A DNA stretch of 64,000 nt, from NCBI RefSeq assembly GCF_011039135.1, contig NZ_JAAKEJ010000007.1, forward strand, positions 62,001 through 126,000, read 5' to 3'. This stretch comes from Desulfovibrio sp. ZJ209. GTDB taxonomy: Bacteria; Desulfobacterota; Desulfovibrionia; Desulfovibrionales; Desulfovibrionaceae. How positions within the stretch are numbered: position 1 is the stretch's first letter; each line of letters opens with the position of its first letter. The notes under the pieces are model-generated. The model was given only the letters and a program-made list of their open reading frames with translations. It ran no database searches and was not told where the DNA came from. Position numbers and translations under genes: made by a program. Below, one piece after another: positions 29,156 to 37,056 of the stretch.

Positions 29156-30289
29156 ATGCAGGTAAAGACATTCACCGGCGCGTCGTCGCAAGAAGTGCTT
29201 GCGCGGGTCAAGGCCGAGATGGGGCCGGATGCCGTCATTCTCGGCAACCGCACCTACCGCAAGAACGGCGTGGTCTGCCATGAAATCACGGCCGGGCTCG
29301 AGCGCCCGGGCCCCGGCGCGCCCGCGCAAGGGCCGGGCGGCGGCGAGACGCCCCCCAGCGGCTGGAACGAATGGCACAGGGAGTGGATGCAGATCAAGGA
29401 TCAGCTCTACGCCCTCATGAAGCCGGCCATCCAGCTCGAGCGGCTGACCCCGCGCCAGCGCGTGGCGCTGGAATATCTCCAGCGCGAGGGCGTGGCCGAC
29501 TCCGTGGCCGTGGGCCTCTACAACCGGCTTCTGGCCGATCCCGGGGCATCGGTGCTCGAATGCCTCGCCGGCATGGTGCCGGTGAAGCCGTGGGGCGCCG
29601 CGGAATGGCCGCAGCGGCTGCACCTTCTGACCGGCCCCTTCGGCGCCGGCAAGACCACCACGGCCCTGCGCTTTGCGCTCCAGCTGCGGGCGCATGACGC
29701 GGGCCTGCAGGTGGCCTTCATCAACGCCGACTGCCTGCGCGGCAACGGCCGCCTGGTGCTCAGGCACTGGGCCGAGCTTTCCGGTTTCGTCTATCTGGAG
29801 GCGGCCGACCGCGAGACCATGGCCCGCGCGCTCACGCAGACCTCCGGGGCGGACGCCGTGTTCATCGATGTGCCGGGCATGACGGCCGGCGAAACGCTCG
29901 CCGAGTGGCGCGAGGCCATGGGCCTTGACGCCGTGGCCGTGGACGAGGCGGCGAGCCATCTGGTGCTGGCGCCCTTTCTGGACGCCCTCCAGACCAAGGA
30001 ATTTCTCGGGCGCTACCACGCCGAGGGCCCGGCGAGCATCGTCTGGGCCAAGCTGGACGAAGCCGTGAGCTTCGGCACCATCGTCAATGTGGGCGCCGGC
30101 GCGGGGCTGCCCGTTTCCGCCTTGTCCTACGGGGCGGAACTCAAGGAAAGCCTCTCCCCGGCCACGGAGCCGCTCATCTGGCGGCTGGTATTCAAGCGGC
30201 AGATCCCCGGCCATGCGGCGCCGCCCCCGCGGCCCAAGGCGGCCGCCCCGGGGCGCGCCGCCGGCAGGCTGGCCGGGCGCACGGCCTGA
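29156..30289 (+). CDS. flhF: Flagellar biosynthesis SRP-type GTPase FlhF
   Basis: 377 residues. An N-terminal MQVKTFTGASSQEVLARVKAEMGPDAVILGNRTY is typical of FlhF, followed by a short low-complexity part, an N-domain of helices and the NG GTPase domain: G1 GPFGAGKTTT near residue 162, G4 AKLDEAVSFGTI. G3 reads DVPGM where DTAGR/S is usual, and G4 has Ala for Thr. FlhF sets where and how many flagella form. The altered G3 could lower GTP hydrolysis; inference. It is followed by flhG after 32 bases. Confidence 0.93.
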   Translation: MQVKTFTGASSQEVLARVKAEMGPDAVILGNRTYRKNGVVCHEITAGLERPGPGAPAQGPGGGETPPSGWNEWHREWMQIKDQLYALMKPAIQLERLTPRQRVALEYLQREGVADSVAVGLYNRLLADPGASVLECLAGMVPVKPWGAAEWPQRLHLLTGPFGAGKTTTALRFALQLRAHDAGLQVAFINADCLRGNGRLVLRHWAELSGFVYLEAADRETMARALTQTSGADAVFIDVPGMTAGETLAEWREAMGLDAVAVDEAASHLVLAPFLDALQTKEFLGRYHAEGPASIVWAKLDEAVSFGTIVNVGAGAGLPVSALSYGAELKESLSPATEPLIWRLVFKRQIPGHAAPPPRPKAAAPGRAAGRLAGRTA

Positions 30290-30321
30290 GCACGCACTGA
30301 GCGCTATCACGCGGAGCATTT

Positions 30322-31137
30322 ATGAGTGACACGCTACCCCTCGTCATGTCCGTCACTTCCGGCAAGGGCGGCGTCGGCAAGACGAACCTCTCCGTCAACC
30401 TGGCCTGCTGCCTCGCCCGCATGGGCAAGCGCGTGGTGCTCGTCGACGCGGACCTCGGGCTCGCCAACGTGGACGTGGTCCTCGGGCTGACCCCGCAGAA
30501 AAATCTCTTCCACCTCTTCCACGAGGGCGCCTCCCTGCGCGACGTGCTCTTTGAAACGCCCTACGGCTTCAGCATCCTCCCCGCCTCCTCGGGCGTGGAA
30601 GGCATGCTCGCCCTGACCACGGGCCAGAAGCTGGAGCTTCTGGAATCCGTGGGCGAGCTGGAGGACGAGGTGGACTGCCTTTTGGTCGACACCGGCGCGG
30701 GCATCAGCGACAATGTGCTCTATTTCAACCTCGCCGCGCAGGAGCGCCTTGTGGTGCTCACGCCCGAGCCCACCTCGCTCACTGACGCCTATGCGCTCAT
30801 CAAGGTGCTCAAGCAGACGCACGGGGTGGAGCATTTCAAGGTCTGCGTCAACATGGCCCACGACGAGAAGAGCGCCAGGGAGATCTTCTCGCGCCTCTAC
30901 CAGGCCTGCGACCACTTCCTCGGCGGCGTTTCGCTGGATCTCGCGGGCGTCATCCCGCGCGATACCGCGGTGCGCGAGGCCGTGGTCGCCCAAAAGCCCC
31001 TCTGCGTGGGCGACAGGGCGGGGCGGCCGGCCGCGCTCGCCATCGAGCGCCTGGCGCAGACGGTCTCCCGCTGGGAGCCGCCGCGCCAGACCGACGGCAA
31101 CATCAAGTTTTTCTGGAAAAAACTCCTGTTCGGCTAG
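30322..31137 (+). CDS. flhG: MinD-like ATPase FlhG (FleN), flagellar number regulator
   Basis: 271 residues. Deviant Walker A TSGKGGVGKTNLSVNLA at the N-terminus, VDADLGLANVD and a Walker B like CLLVDTGAG match the ParA/MinD family; the C-terminal part is amphipathic and ends in a membrane-targeting-like helix KFFWKKLLFG. FlhG counters FlhF and restrains flagellar number. It is coded right after flhF in one transcript, the usual arrangement. Confidence 0.94.
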   Translation: MSDTLPLVMSVTSGKGGVGKTNLSVNLACCLARMGKRVVLVDADLGLANVDVVLGLTPQKNLFHLFHEGASLRDVLFETPYGFSILPASSGVEGMLALTTGQKLELLESVGELEDEVDCLLVDTGAGISDNVLYFNLAAQERLVVLTPEPTSLTDAYALIKVLKQTHGVEHFKVCVNMAHDEKSAREIFSRLYQACDHFLGGVSLDLAGVIPRDTAVREAVVAQKPLCVGDRAGRPAALAIERLAQTVSRWEPPRQTDGNIKFFWKKLLFG

Positions 31138-31254
31138 CGCCGGACTTGTGACCACCGAGCCGTCACCCCGCCGGGCGGGCAGAGGGGAGGCGGTAACCTC
31201 AAGGGCGGGCTGGCCCCGCCGGGAGACGAAGAGGCACAACGCGGGAAGGATGCA

Positions 31255-32037
31255 ATGAAAAGCGGCACTGCGCACGCCGATGTCCTCCAGCCCTGGGAAT
31301 CGCTGGAGACGGGCGCCACAGAATGGGGGGACTTTTCGCCCCACGAGCAGGAACAGATCGTGCGCCACTATGCGCCCAAGATCCGCTTCCTCGCGCTCAG
31401 GCTCAAGGCCAAGCTGCCCAAGAGCGTGGAGCTCGGCGAGCTCATCAGCTCGGGCACGCTGGGCCTCATGGAGGCCTTGGGCAAGTTCCGGCCCCAGCTC
31501 GGCATCCGCTTCGAGACCTATGCGGAAAACCGCATCCGCGGCGCCATGCTGGACGAGCTGAGGCGGCTCGACTGGTTCCCGCGCTCGCTGCGCCAGCGCG
31601 TGCGCGTGCTCGACGAGGCCATGCGCAGCGTGGAGCACGAGCACGGCCGCCAGGCCACCGAGGAGGAGCTCCAGCGCATCACCGGCCTCGAGCTTCGGGA
31701 GGTGCGCCAGGGCCTCGAGGCCCTGCAGAACCAGCTCTGGCTCTCGCTGGACGCCATCCAGGACAGCGTCTCGGGCGACACCGTGGAAAACGGCGGCGAG
31801 CCCTACAGCGACACGGCCATGCGCGAGCTCGCCGAGCGCGTGGCCCCGCTCATCGAGCGCTTGACGCCAAGGGAAAAGTTGGTACTGTCGCTCTACTATA
31901 CGGATGAACTGAACATGCGCGAGACCGCCGAGGTGATGGGCATCACCGAGGGCCGCGTCTCGCAGCTCCACACGCAGGCCCTGAACCGCCTGCGCCGGGA
32001 GTTCGTCAGCCGCTACGGCGAATCCGAAGATCTCTGA
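31255..32037 (+). CDS. fliA: RNA polymerase sigma factor for late flagellar genes (sigma-28, FliA)
   Basis: 260 residues. Region 2 is seen in LGELISSGTLGLMEALGKFRPQLGIRFETYAENRIRGAMLDELR, region 3 follows, and region 4 has LTPREKLVLSLYYTDELNMRETAEVMGITEGRVSQLHTQALNRL, the helix-turn-helix for the -35 box. ATG 31255 has GGAAGGA 5 bases upstream. Expressed from the sigma-54 promoter at 29065, it provides the late class of flagellar transcription; that hierarchy is inference from position. Confidence 0.96.
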   Translation: MKSGTAHADVLQPWESLETGATEWGDFSPHEQEQIVRHYAPKIRFLALRLKAKLPKSVELGELISSGTLGLMEALGKFRPQLGIRFETYAENRIRGAMLDELRRLDWFPRSLRQRVRVLDEAMRSVEHEHGRQATEEELQRITGLELREVRQGLEALQNQLWLSLDAIQDSVSGDTVENGGEPYSDTAMRELAERVAPLIERLTPREKLVLSLYYTDELNMRETAEVMGITEGRVSQLHTQALNRLRREFVSRYGESEDL

Positions 32038-32054
32038 ACCGCGGGGGAAGAGCC

Positions 32055-32435
32055 ATGCCCTACAATCCCAATATGCGTGTCCTCATCGTGGACGATTTCT
32101 CCACCATGCGCCGCATCGTGCGCAACATCCTGCGCCAGCTCGGCTTCAACAACGTGGTGGAGGCTGATGACGGCACCACCGCCTGGGAGACCCTCAACCG
32201 CGAAAAGATCGACTTCATCGTCTCGGACTGGAACATGCCCAAGATGACGGGCATCGAGCTTCTGCGCAAGGTGCGCGCGAGCGAGCAGTTCGCGGATACG
32301 CCCTTCCTCATGGTCACGGCCGAGGCCCAGCAGGAAAATATCATCGAGGCCGCGCAGGCGAAGGTCTCCAACTATATCGTCAAGCCCTTCACGGCCGATA
32401 CACTCAAGCAGAAGATCGACAAGATCTTCCCCTAG
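32055..32435 (+). CDS. cheY: Chemotaxis response regulator CheY
   Basis: 126 residues, only a receiver domain. LIVDDFSTMRRIV holds the acidic pocket, VSDWNMPKMTG the phospho-acceptor Asp near residue 58, VTAEAQ the switch Thr, and VKPF the conserved Lys. Phospho-CheY binds the flagellar motor switch. It lies 17 bases after fliA. Confidence 0.96.
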   Translation: MPYNPNMRVLIVDDFSTMRRIVRNILRQLGFNNVVEADDGTTAWETLNREKIDFIVSDWNMPKMTGIELLRKVRASEQFADTPFLMVTAEAQQENIIEAAQAKVSNYIVKPFTADTLKQKIDKIFP

Positions 32436-32487
32436 CGGCCAGCACGTTTGGTGGGCGCCATGAAGCGCCTGCCCCCGGGGTGACGAG

Positions 32488-33156
32488 GTGGCAGAGACCC
32501 AGGTGAAACAGGCGGCCCCGCTCGACGTGGAGGTGGGGGGCTCGGGAGGCCAGCTCAAGAAGGTGGAGCTGGATCTCGACGACGCGCCCTTTCTTGAGGA
32601 AGAGAAGCCCGCGGCCCCGCCCGTGCCGCGCGGCGACGACACGCCGGCCACGCCCGACGAGGCGGCCGCCGGCGCGGGCAAGGGCAAGCGCAAGAAGCTC
32701 CTTTTGCTTGGCGCCATCGCCGGCGTGGTGCTGCTCGTGGCCGCCGCGGCCGTGTGGTGGTTCATGTTCCGCACGCCGCCCCCGCCGCCGCCGGAACCGC
32801 CCAAGCCGGATGTGGTGGTGGTGCCCTCCGCGCCCGCCGCGCGGTCCACGCCGGATATCGTCAAGGAATTCGCGCCTTTCGTTGTGCCGAGCCACCAGCC
32901 GGAAGACGGCACGCGCTTCCTTGTCTGCAAATTTTCCGCCATCATCAAGGACCCGGCCGTGGGCCGCGAGATGGACCAGCGCATGCTCTCGCTGCGCGAC
33001 GCCATCTATTACTACCTGCGCAGCAAGGACAACGCCTTCCTCATGGACGCGCACAACGGCCCGCAGATCAAGTCCGACCTTTTGGGCGTGCTCAACGATT
33101 ACATGGCGCAGGGCAAGATCGAGGACATCCTGTTCGAGAGCTACCTGAACCAGTAG
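32488..33156 (+). CDS. fliL: Flagellar basal-body protein FliL-like
   Basis: 222 residues from GTG 32488; no in-frame ATG lies close upstream. An acidic, Pro-rich cytoplasmic stretch of 65 residues is followed by one membrane helix (KKLLLLGAIAGVVLLVAAAAV) and a Pro-rich periplasmic linker, then a C-terminal domain with KDPAVGREMDQRMLSLRDAIYYYLRSK and ENYLNQ-like end, as in FliL. FliL strengthens stator function around the motor. The large N-terminal extension is unusual for FliL. It is the last clearly flagellar gene before repeat copy A. Confidence 0.82.
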   Translation: MAETQVKQAAPLDVEVGGSGGQLKKVELDLDDAPFLEEEKPAAPPVPRGDDTPATPDEAAAGAGKGKRKKLLLLGAIAGVVLLVAAAAVWWFMFRTPPPPPPEPPKPDVVVVPSAPAARSTPDIVKEFAPFVVPSHQPEDGTRFLVCKFSAIIKDPAVGREMDQRMLSLRDAIYYYLRSKDNAFLMDAHNGPQIKSDLLGVLNDYMAQGKIEDILFESYLNQ

Positions 33157-33182
33157 CCGGGGAGCACAGTTGCTTTGCCTCC

Positions 33183-33374
33183 CTTCCTTAAGTCCGTCTT
33201 GAGCAGAGCGAAAGACGGGTGCTTGTGCCGGAAGAATCCTAAAAAATAAGATTTTTCGGTGCTGGCAAGGAAGATAAAAATTTTCGCAGGGAGTGTACTC
33301 AAGTACTCGACCAAGAAAATTTTTCTCTGACGCAGGCAGCACCGAAAAGGCTGTTTTTGACGGATAATTTCGGC
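33183..33374 (+). repeat. Dispersed 192-bp structured element, copy A
   Basis: 192 bases closely resembling two other stretches in this window (33898-34090, reverse, and 57661-57852). It holds a small 5' hairpin (CCGTCTT/AAGACGG) and a long central hairpin: 5' arm TTTTCGGTGCTGGC (33253-33266) and 3' arm GGCAGCACCGAAAA (33335-33348), 13 of 14 pairs, then an inner stem AAAAATTTTC/GAAAATTTTT and a GTAC-TCAA-GTAC cap. It lies 27 bases behind the fliL stop. The kind of element is unknown. Confidence 0.85.
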
Positions 33375-33463
33375 AGTAGAGGAGCAGCACGATTCCCAGC
33401 AGAGCGGCCGCGACGCACAGGTAAAGCGCTGCCGCAACAAGCCGCCGTCGCGCGGAGGGCTCC

Positions 33464-33790
33464 ATGAGCATCGACACCACCATGGCCGTGCTCTACGCCC
33501 AGAGCGGGCTCTCCACTTCCGTGGCCAACGCCGCGGCCGTGGCGCCCCAGGCCTCGCTCGCCATGTCGCGCGTGCTCGCCGCCGAACAGGCGCGGATGGA
33601 GCGCCAGCAGGTGGAAAAGAGCGAAAAGACCGACGGGCCGGACATCCAGCCGGACGGGCATCACGGCTCCTCGTGGTTCGGCAGCCGGCGCTGGCGCGGG
33701 CGGCGGGCGCCGCTGGAGGCCGAAGAGCCGGACGGGGCGCGGCCCTCGGCATCACCGCTGGTGGGCAACTTGCTCAATGTCAGGGTGTAG
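33464..33790 (+). CDS. Small hypothetical protein between repeat copies A and B
   Basis: 108 residues. ATG 33464 is preceded by GGAGG at good distance. The N-terminal half is Ala/Ser-rich (AVLYAQSGLSTSVANAAAVAPQASLAMSRVLAAEQARMERQQVEK), the C-terminal half is basic and low-complexity; I recognise no family. Positioned after fliL and before a membrane-anchored gene, it probably belongs to the flagellar run; the two structured elements in opposite orientation flank it at 33183-33374 and 33898-34090. Confidence 0.65.
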   Translation: MSIDTTMAVLYAQSGLSTSVANAAAVAPQASLAMSRVLAAEQARMERQQVEKSEKTDGPDIQPDGHHGSSWFGSRRWRGRRAPLEAEEPDGARPSASPLVGNLLNVRV

Positions 33791-33897
33791 GGCTGGGCGG
33801 TAGCGGCCAGGTCGCTCTGGAAGCGGGGTGTGAGCGGACCATGCGGAAGCCTTGATTTCGCATGCGAGTTGGCGTTTGGCTGTGCGTCTTGGGTAAT

Positions 33898-34090
33898 GCC
33901 GAAATTATCCGTCAAAAACAGTCTTTTAGCTTCCGGCTTCGTCAGAAAAAAATTTCCTCGGTCGAGTACTTAAGTACACTCCCTTCGGAAATTATTTTTC
34001 TTCCTCGCCGGAACCTAAAAATCTTATTTTTTAGGATTCTTCCGGCACCAGCACCCGTCTTCCGCTACGCTCCAGACGGACTGAAGGAAG
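33898..34090 (-). repeat. Dispersed 192-bp structured element, copy B (inverted)
   Basis: Reverse-oriented copy of the element at 33183. The arms read, in plus coordinates, TTTTAGCTTCCGGC (33924-33937) and GCCGGAACCTAAAA (34007-34020), 13 of 14 pairs, with stem bases that differ from copy A on both arms together. The cap is GTACTTAAGTAC. It contains one additional base relative to the other copies. It occupies most of the 392-base gap before the gene at 34183. Confidence 0.85.
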
Positions 34091-34182
34091 TACTCTCCAC
34101 TACATCGTATGGCATAACAACGCGGAAGAACGGCGAATGGCTCCAACATCCACCACGCGTCTCCAACGCGGGGACGGCTCCC

Positions 34183-34608
34183 ATGCCCAATGACCTTCTC
34201 TTCCTCATCTTCATCGGCTTCTGCACCCTGCTCGAGCTCTTCGTGCTCGGCGGGGCGCTCGTGTTCTACCTGCGCCTGCGCCGCTCCGAGAGCCTGCTCA
34301 ACACCCTGCAGGACAACCAGCAGAGCCTGCTCGCGCGCATCGAGATGAACGCCCGCCTCGAGCGGGAGATCGTCGCCACCTTCGCCCAGCGCCAGGCCGA
34401 ATTGCGCGAGCTGGACGAAAAGCTCTCCGACCGCGTGGCTGAACTCAAGCGCCTCCTGGAGCAGGCCGAGGGCATCTCGCGCTCGCCGCAGTTTTTGCGC
34501 GAAATCATCCTCAACGGGCGCCGCAAGGGGCTTTCCAGCCGCCAGATCGCCCGCAATGCCGGCCTCAGCGTGGACGAGGTGGAGCTCATCCTCGCGCAGG
34601 AGCCCTAG
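34183..34608 (+). CDS. Membrane-anchored protein with coiled coil and helix-turn-helix (DUF2802-like)
   Basis: 141 residues from ATG 34183; the longer open frame upstream runs through the repeat and is not used. One N-terminal membrane helix (FLIFIGFCTLLELFVLGGALVFYL), a long charged coiled coil (RLRRSESLLNTLQDNQQSLL to RVAELKRLLEQAEG), and a C-terminal helix-turn-helix-like end NGRRKGLSSRQIARNAGLSVDEVELIL. Similar small proteins occur in flagellar operons; function unknown. It ends 5 bases before ybaK. Confidence 0.72.
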   Translation: MPNDLLFLIFIGFCTLLELFVLGGALVFYLRLRRSESLLNTLQDNQQSLLARIEMNARLEREIVATFAQRQAELRELDEKLSDRVAELKRLLEQAEGISRSPQFLREIILNGRRKGLSSRQIARNAGLSVDEVELILAQEP

Positions 34609-34613
34609 ACCCC

Positions 34614-35102
34614 ATGGCGCACGACAAGACCCCTAAAACCAACGCCGCCCGCCTGCTCGACCGGCTGGGCATCGCCTACACGCTGCACCATGTGGAGGTG
34701 GACGAGAGCGACCTCTCGGCCACCACGGTGGCGGCGCGCCTCGGCGTGGAGCCGGCGCGGGTGTTCAAGACGCTGGTGGCGCGCGCCGACGGGCCGGGCG
34801 TGGTCATGGCCTGCATACCGGCGCCGGCCGAGCTCTCGCCCAAGGCGCTGGCCGCCGCCTCGGGCAGCCGGCATGCGGCCATGGTGCCACTTGCCGAGGT
34901 GCGCCCGCTCACGGGCTATGTGCGCGGGGGCTGCTCCCCGCTGGGCGCGAAAAAGGCCTATCCCGTCTTCATGGATGAAAGCGCCCGCAGGTGGGAGCGC
35001 ATCTTCGTAAGCGCGGGACAGCGCGGCGTGCAGCTTGAGCTCGCCCCCGGGGACCTTGCCCGGGCCTGCGGCGCGGTTTTCGCCGACCTCACGCGCGGCT
35101 GA
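34614..35102 (+). CDS. ybaK: Cys-tRNA(Pro)/Cys-tRNA(Cys) deacylase YbaK
   Basis: 162 residues. YbaK fold: LGIAYTLHHVEVDESDLSATTVAARLGVEPARVFKTLVARAD, then MVPLAEVRPLTGYVRGGCSPLGAKKAYPVFMDE, whose GYVRGGxSPxGxKK is the family signature. It hydrolyses mischarged aminoacyl-tRNA. The gene ends 14 bases past the end of the convergent glycosyltransferase gene. Confidence 0.93.
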   Translation: MAHDKTPKTNAARLLDRLGIAYTLHHVEVDESDLSATTVAARLGVEPARVFKTLVARADGPGVVMACIPAPAELSPKALAAASGSRHAAMVPLAEVRPLTGYVRGGCSPLGAKKAYPVFMDESARRWERIFVSAGQRGVQLELAPGDLARACGAVFADLTRG

Positions 35103-36387
35103 AGGGGCCGCCCCGGCCCTGCTCCCGCTCTCCTTCCGCCCTGGCTTTTTCTCTCAGCCTCAAGCCCTCGGCCCAGGCCGCTTCATAGGCCGGGATGAGC
35201 GCCTGTTGCGCTTCGCTGCCCCCGGCAAGCGTTTGCAGGATCAGCGCCTTTTTTTGCGCATAGGCATCCGGCGCCAGCTCGGCCATGAGCCGCGCGAGCG
35301 ACGCGCGCGTGGCAGTGCTGTCCTGCCCGAGGGCGGCTTCCACGCGCAGCAGGCGCTCGCAATCCGCGAAGGAGCACGAATCCCTCATGCGCATGGCGCG
35401 GCGGTAGAGGTCGAGCGCGGCCCCCGGCTGGCCGTTTTTTTCAAGCCAGGCGCCGAGCAGCGCATAACCCTCGTCCCAGAGCGGTTCCTCGGTGAGCAGT
35501 TCAAGGCAGAGCGCCGGGTCAAAGGGCCGCAGCCGGGGGAGCAGCCGCGCGGAGACCGCCGGGGTCACCGTCACGCGCGGCTCGAGCTCCGGCAGGACGC
35601 TCAGGCAGTAGCCGTCCGCGGCCACGAGGTCCGGCAGGTCCACGAGGCGGTCGAGGCGCCATTTTTGGTACAGGCGCAGGGTATTCTCGGCCTCATGGCC
35701 GAAGCGGCGCGGCGTCCTGCTCTCGAGGTGGATGACCCGGCTTTCGGGCACGCATGTGTGCCGGAGGCCCGCGGCGCCCAGCCTGAGCCCGAGGTCCACA
35801 TCCTCAAAGCCGTTGACAAAGCCCTCGTCAAAGCCGCCGGCGGAAAGGAAGAGCTCGCGCGGCAGCAGCAGCGCCGCCGCGGTAAGCGCCTGGAGGAAAC
35901 GCCGTTTTTGCGCCAGCGGGTGCCGGGCGGGGAGGCCGCGGTACAGGTGGCGCACCTTGTTGCCGGGCTGGATGGCGATGCCGAGGTGTTGCACCGTGCC
36001 GTCGGGATAGGTGAGCAGCGGCCCCGCCGCCCCGAGGCGCGGCACGCTGTGGAAGCGGCGCAGGAGCGGCGGGAGCCAGCCTTGCGTGAGCAGGGTGTCG
36101 TTATTGAGGAAGAAGACGAAGTCCCCGCGGGCCTCGCGCGCCCCGGCATTGCAGGCCGGGGCGAAGTTGCGGTTCCTCTCGAAGCGGAGATGGCGGAAGG
36201 CGGCGCCGAAGAGCGCGGCGCCCAGTGCCGGGAGCTCCCGCGCCGTCTCGTCCGTGGAGCCGTTGTCGGCCACGATGACCTCGAGCGGCTGGCCTGCGGT
36301 GCGCGCGAGGCTTTTCAGGCAGTCCCGCGTGAGGGCGAAGTTGCCGTGGACCGGGATGACCACGGAAACGGCGGGCGCTTCCGGCAT
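35089..36387 (-). CDS. Glycosyltransferase family 2 with helical C-terminal domain
   Basis: 432 residues from ATG 36387. Residues 1-240 are a GT-A domain of the rhamnosyltransferase type: VSVVIPVHGNFALTRDCL, VIVADNGSTD, FFLNNDTLLTQGWL (DxD-like ND) and GGFDEGFVNGFEDVDLGLRLG. Residues 290-420 are helical, TPR-like (ALGAWLEKNGQPGAALDLYRRAMRMR). It lies alone on the minus strand; it likely modifies a surface polysaccharide or the flagellum, the latter inference from its neighbourhood. No membrane helix. Confidence 0.87.
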   Translation of the reverse strand: MPEAPAVSVVIPVHGNFALTRDCLKSLARTAGQPLEVIVADNGSTDETARELPALGAALFGAAFRHLRFERNRNFAPACNAGAREARGDFVFFLNNDTLLTQGWLPPLLRRFHSVPRLGAAGPLLTYPDGTVQHLGIAIQPGNKVRHLYRGLPARHPLAQKRRFLQALTAAALLLPRELFLSAGGFDEGFVNGFEDVDLGLRLGAAGLRHTCVPESRVIHLESRTPRRFGHEAENTLRLYQKWRLDRLVDLPDLVAADGYCLSVLPELEPRVTVTPAVSARLLPRLRPFDPALCLELLTEEPLWDEGYALLGAWLEKNGQPGAALDLYRRAMRMRDSCSFADCERLLRVEAALGQDSTATRASLARLMAELAPDAYAQKKALILQTLAGGSEAQQALIPAYEAAWAEGLRLREKARAEGEREQGRGGPFSRA

Positions 36388-36404
36388 GCGGCCTCCCGCG
36401 CGTC

Positions 36405-36914
36405 TTACCAGCGCTCGCGGTGGATGCGCTCGGGCATGAAGCGGCTGGCCTCGGCGAAGGGCTGGGCCGGGTGGCCGGCGCAGACGAGGCCGAGCGGGAC
36501 GACGTGATCCGGGATGCCGAGGATGGCGCGCACCCTGGCCACGCGCTCGGCATCGGGGTGCAACGCGCACCAGACCGTGCCGATTTCGAGGCCCCGCGCC
36601 GCGATGAGCATGTTCTCGATGGCCGCGGAGCAGTCCTGCACCCAGCGGCCGCCGGCCTTGTCCTCATTGAGGTCGCCGCAGACCACGATGACCACCGGCG
36701 CCTGCGCCGCCATCTTCACATAGGGCGTGGCCTCGGAAAGCTCCCCCCTGAGGCCCGCGTCGCGCACCACCACGAAGGCCCAGGGGCGCTCGTTCTTGGC
36801 GCTCGGGGCCAGCATGGCGGCCTTGAGCATGGTTTCCACGTCCGCGTCGCTCACGGGCTGGTCGGTATATTTGCGGATACTGCGCCGCGTGAACAGGGCT
36901 TCAAACACATCCAT
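36405..36914 (-). CDS. Nitroreductase family protein
   Basis: 169 residues from ATG 36914. RRSIRKYTDQPVSD is the N-terminal FMN phosphate site, AAMLAPSAKNERPWAFVVV continues the binding loop, and the C-terminal half has MLIAARGLEIGTVWCAL. It is an FMN-dependent NAD(P)H oxidoreductase; the substrate cannot be told. It is 17 bases ahead of the glycosyltransferase on the same strand. Confidence 0.9.
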   Translation of the reverse strand: MDVFEALFTRRSIRKYTDQPVSDADVETMLKAAMLAPSAKNERPWAFVVVRDAGLRGELSEATPYVKMAAQAPVVIVVCGDLNEDKAGGRWVQDCSAAIENMLIAARGLEIGTVWCALHPDAERVARVRAILGIPDHVVPLGLVCAGHPAQPFAEASRFMPERIHRERW

Positions 36915-37056
36915 GGCGGGCTCCTTTGCTGGATCTTGTGGCGCGTTTCGCGCCCCGTGCGCCCCGATTATGCCCGCTTGGGCCGGAAAGTAAAGGCATG
37001 GGCGTCCTTGCGGCCGGCGCGCCGCCATGCTAGGCTGGGGGGAGAGGAGTGCGCCC

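Noticed and set aside
33183..34090. Short open frames across the repeat copies, translating to similar peptides
   Set aside because: One copy has an additional base that shifts the frame, and base changes follow stem pairing rather than codons.
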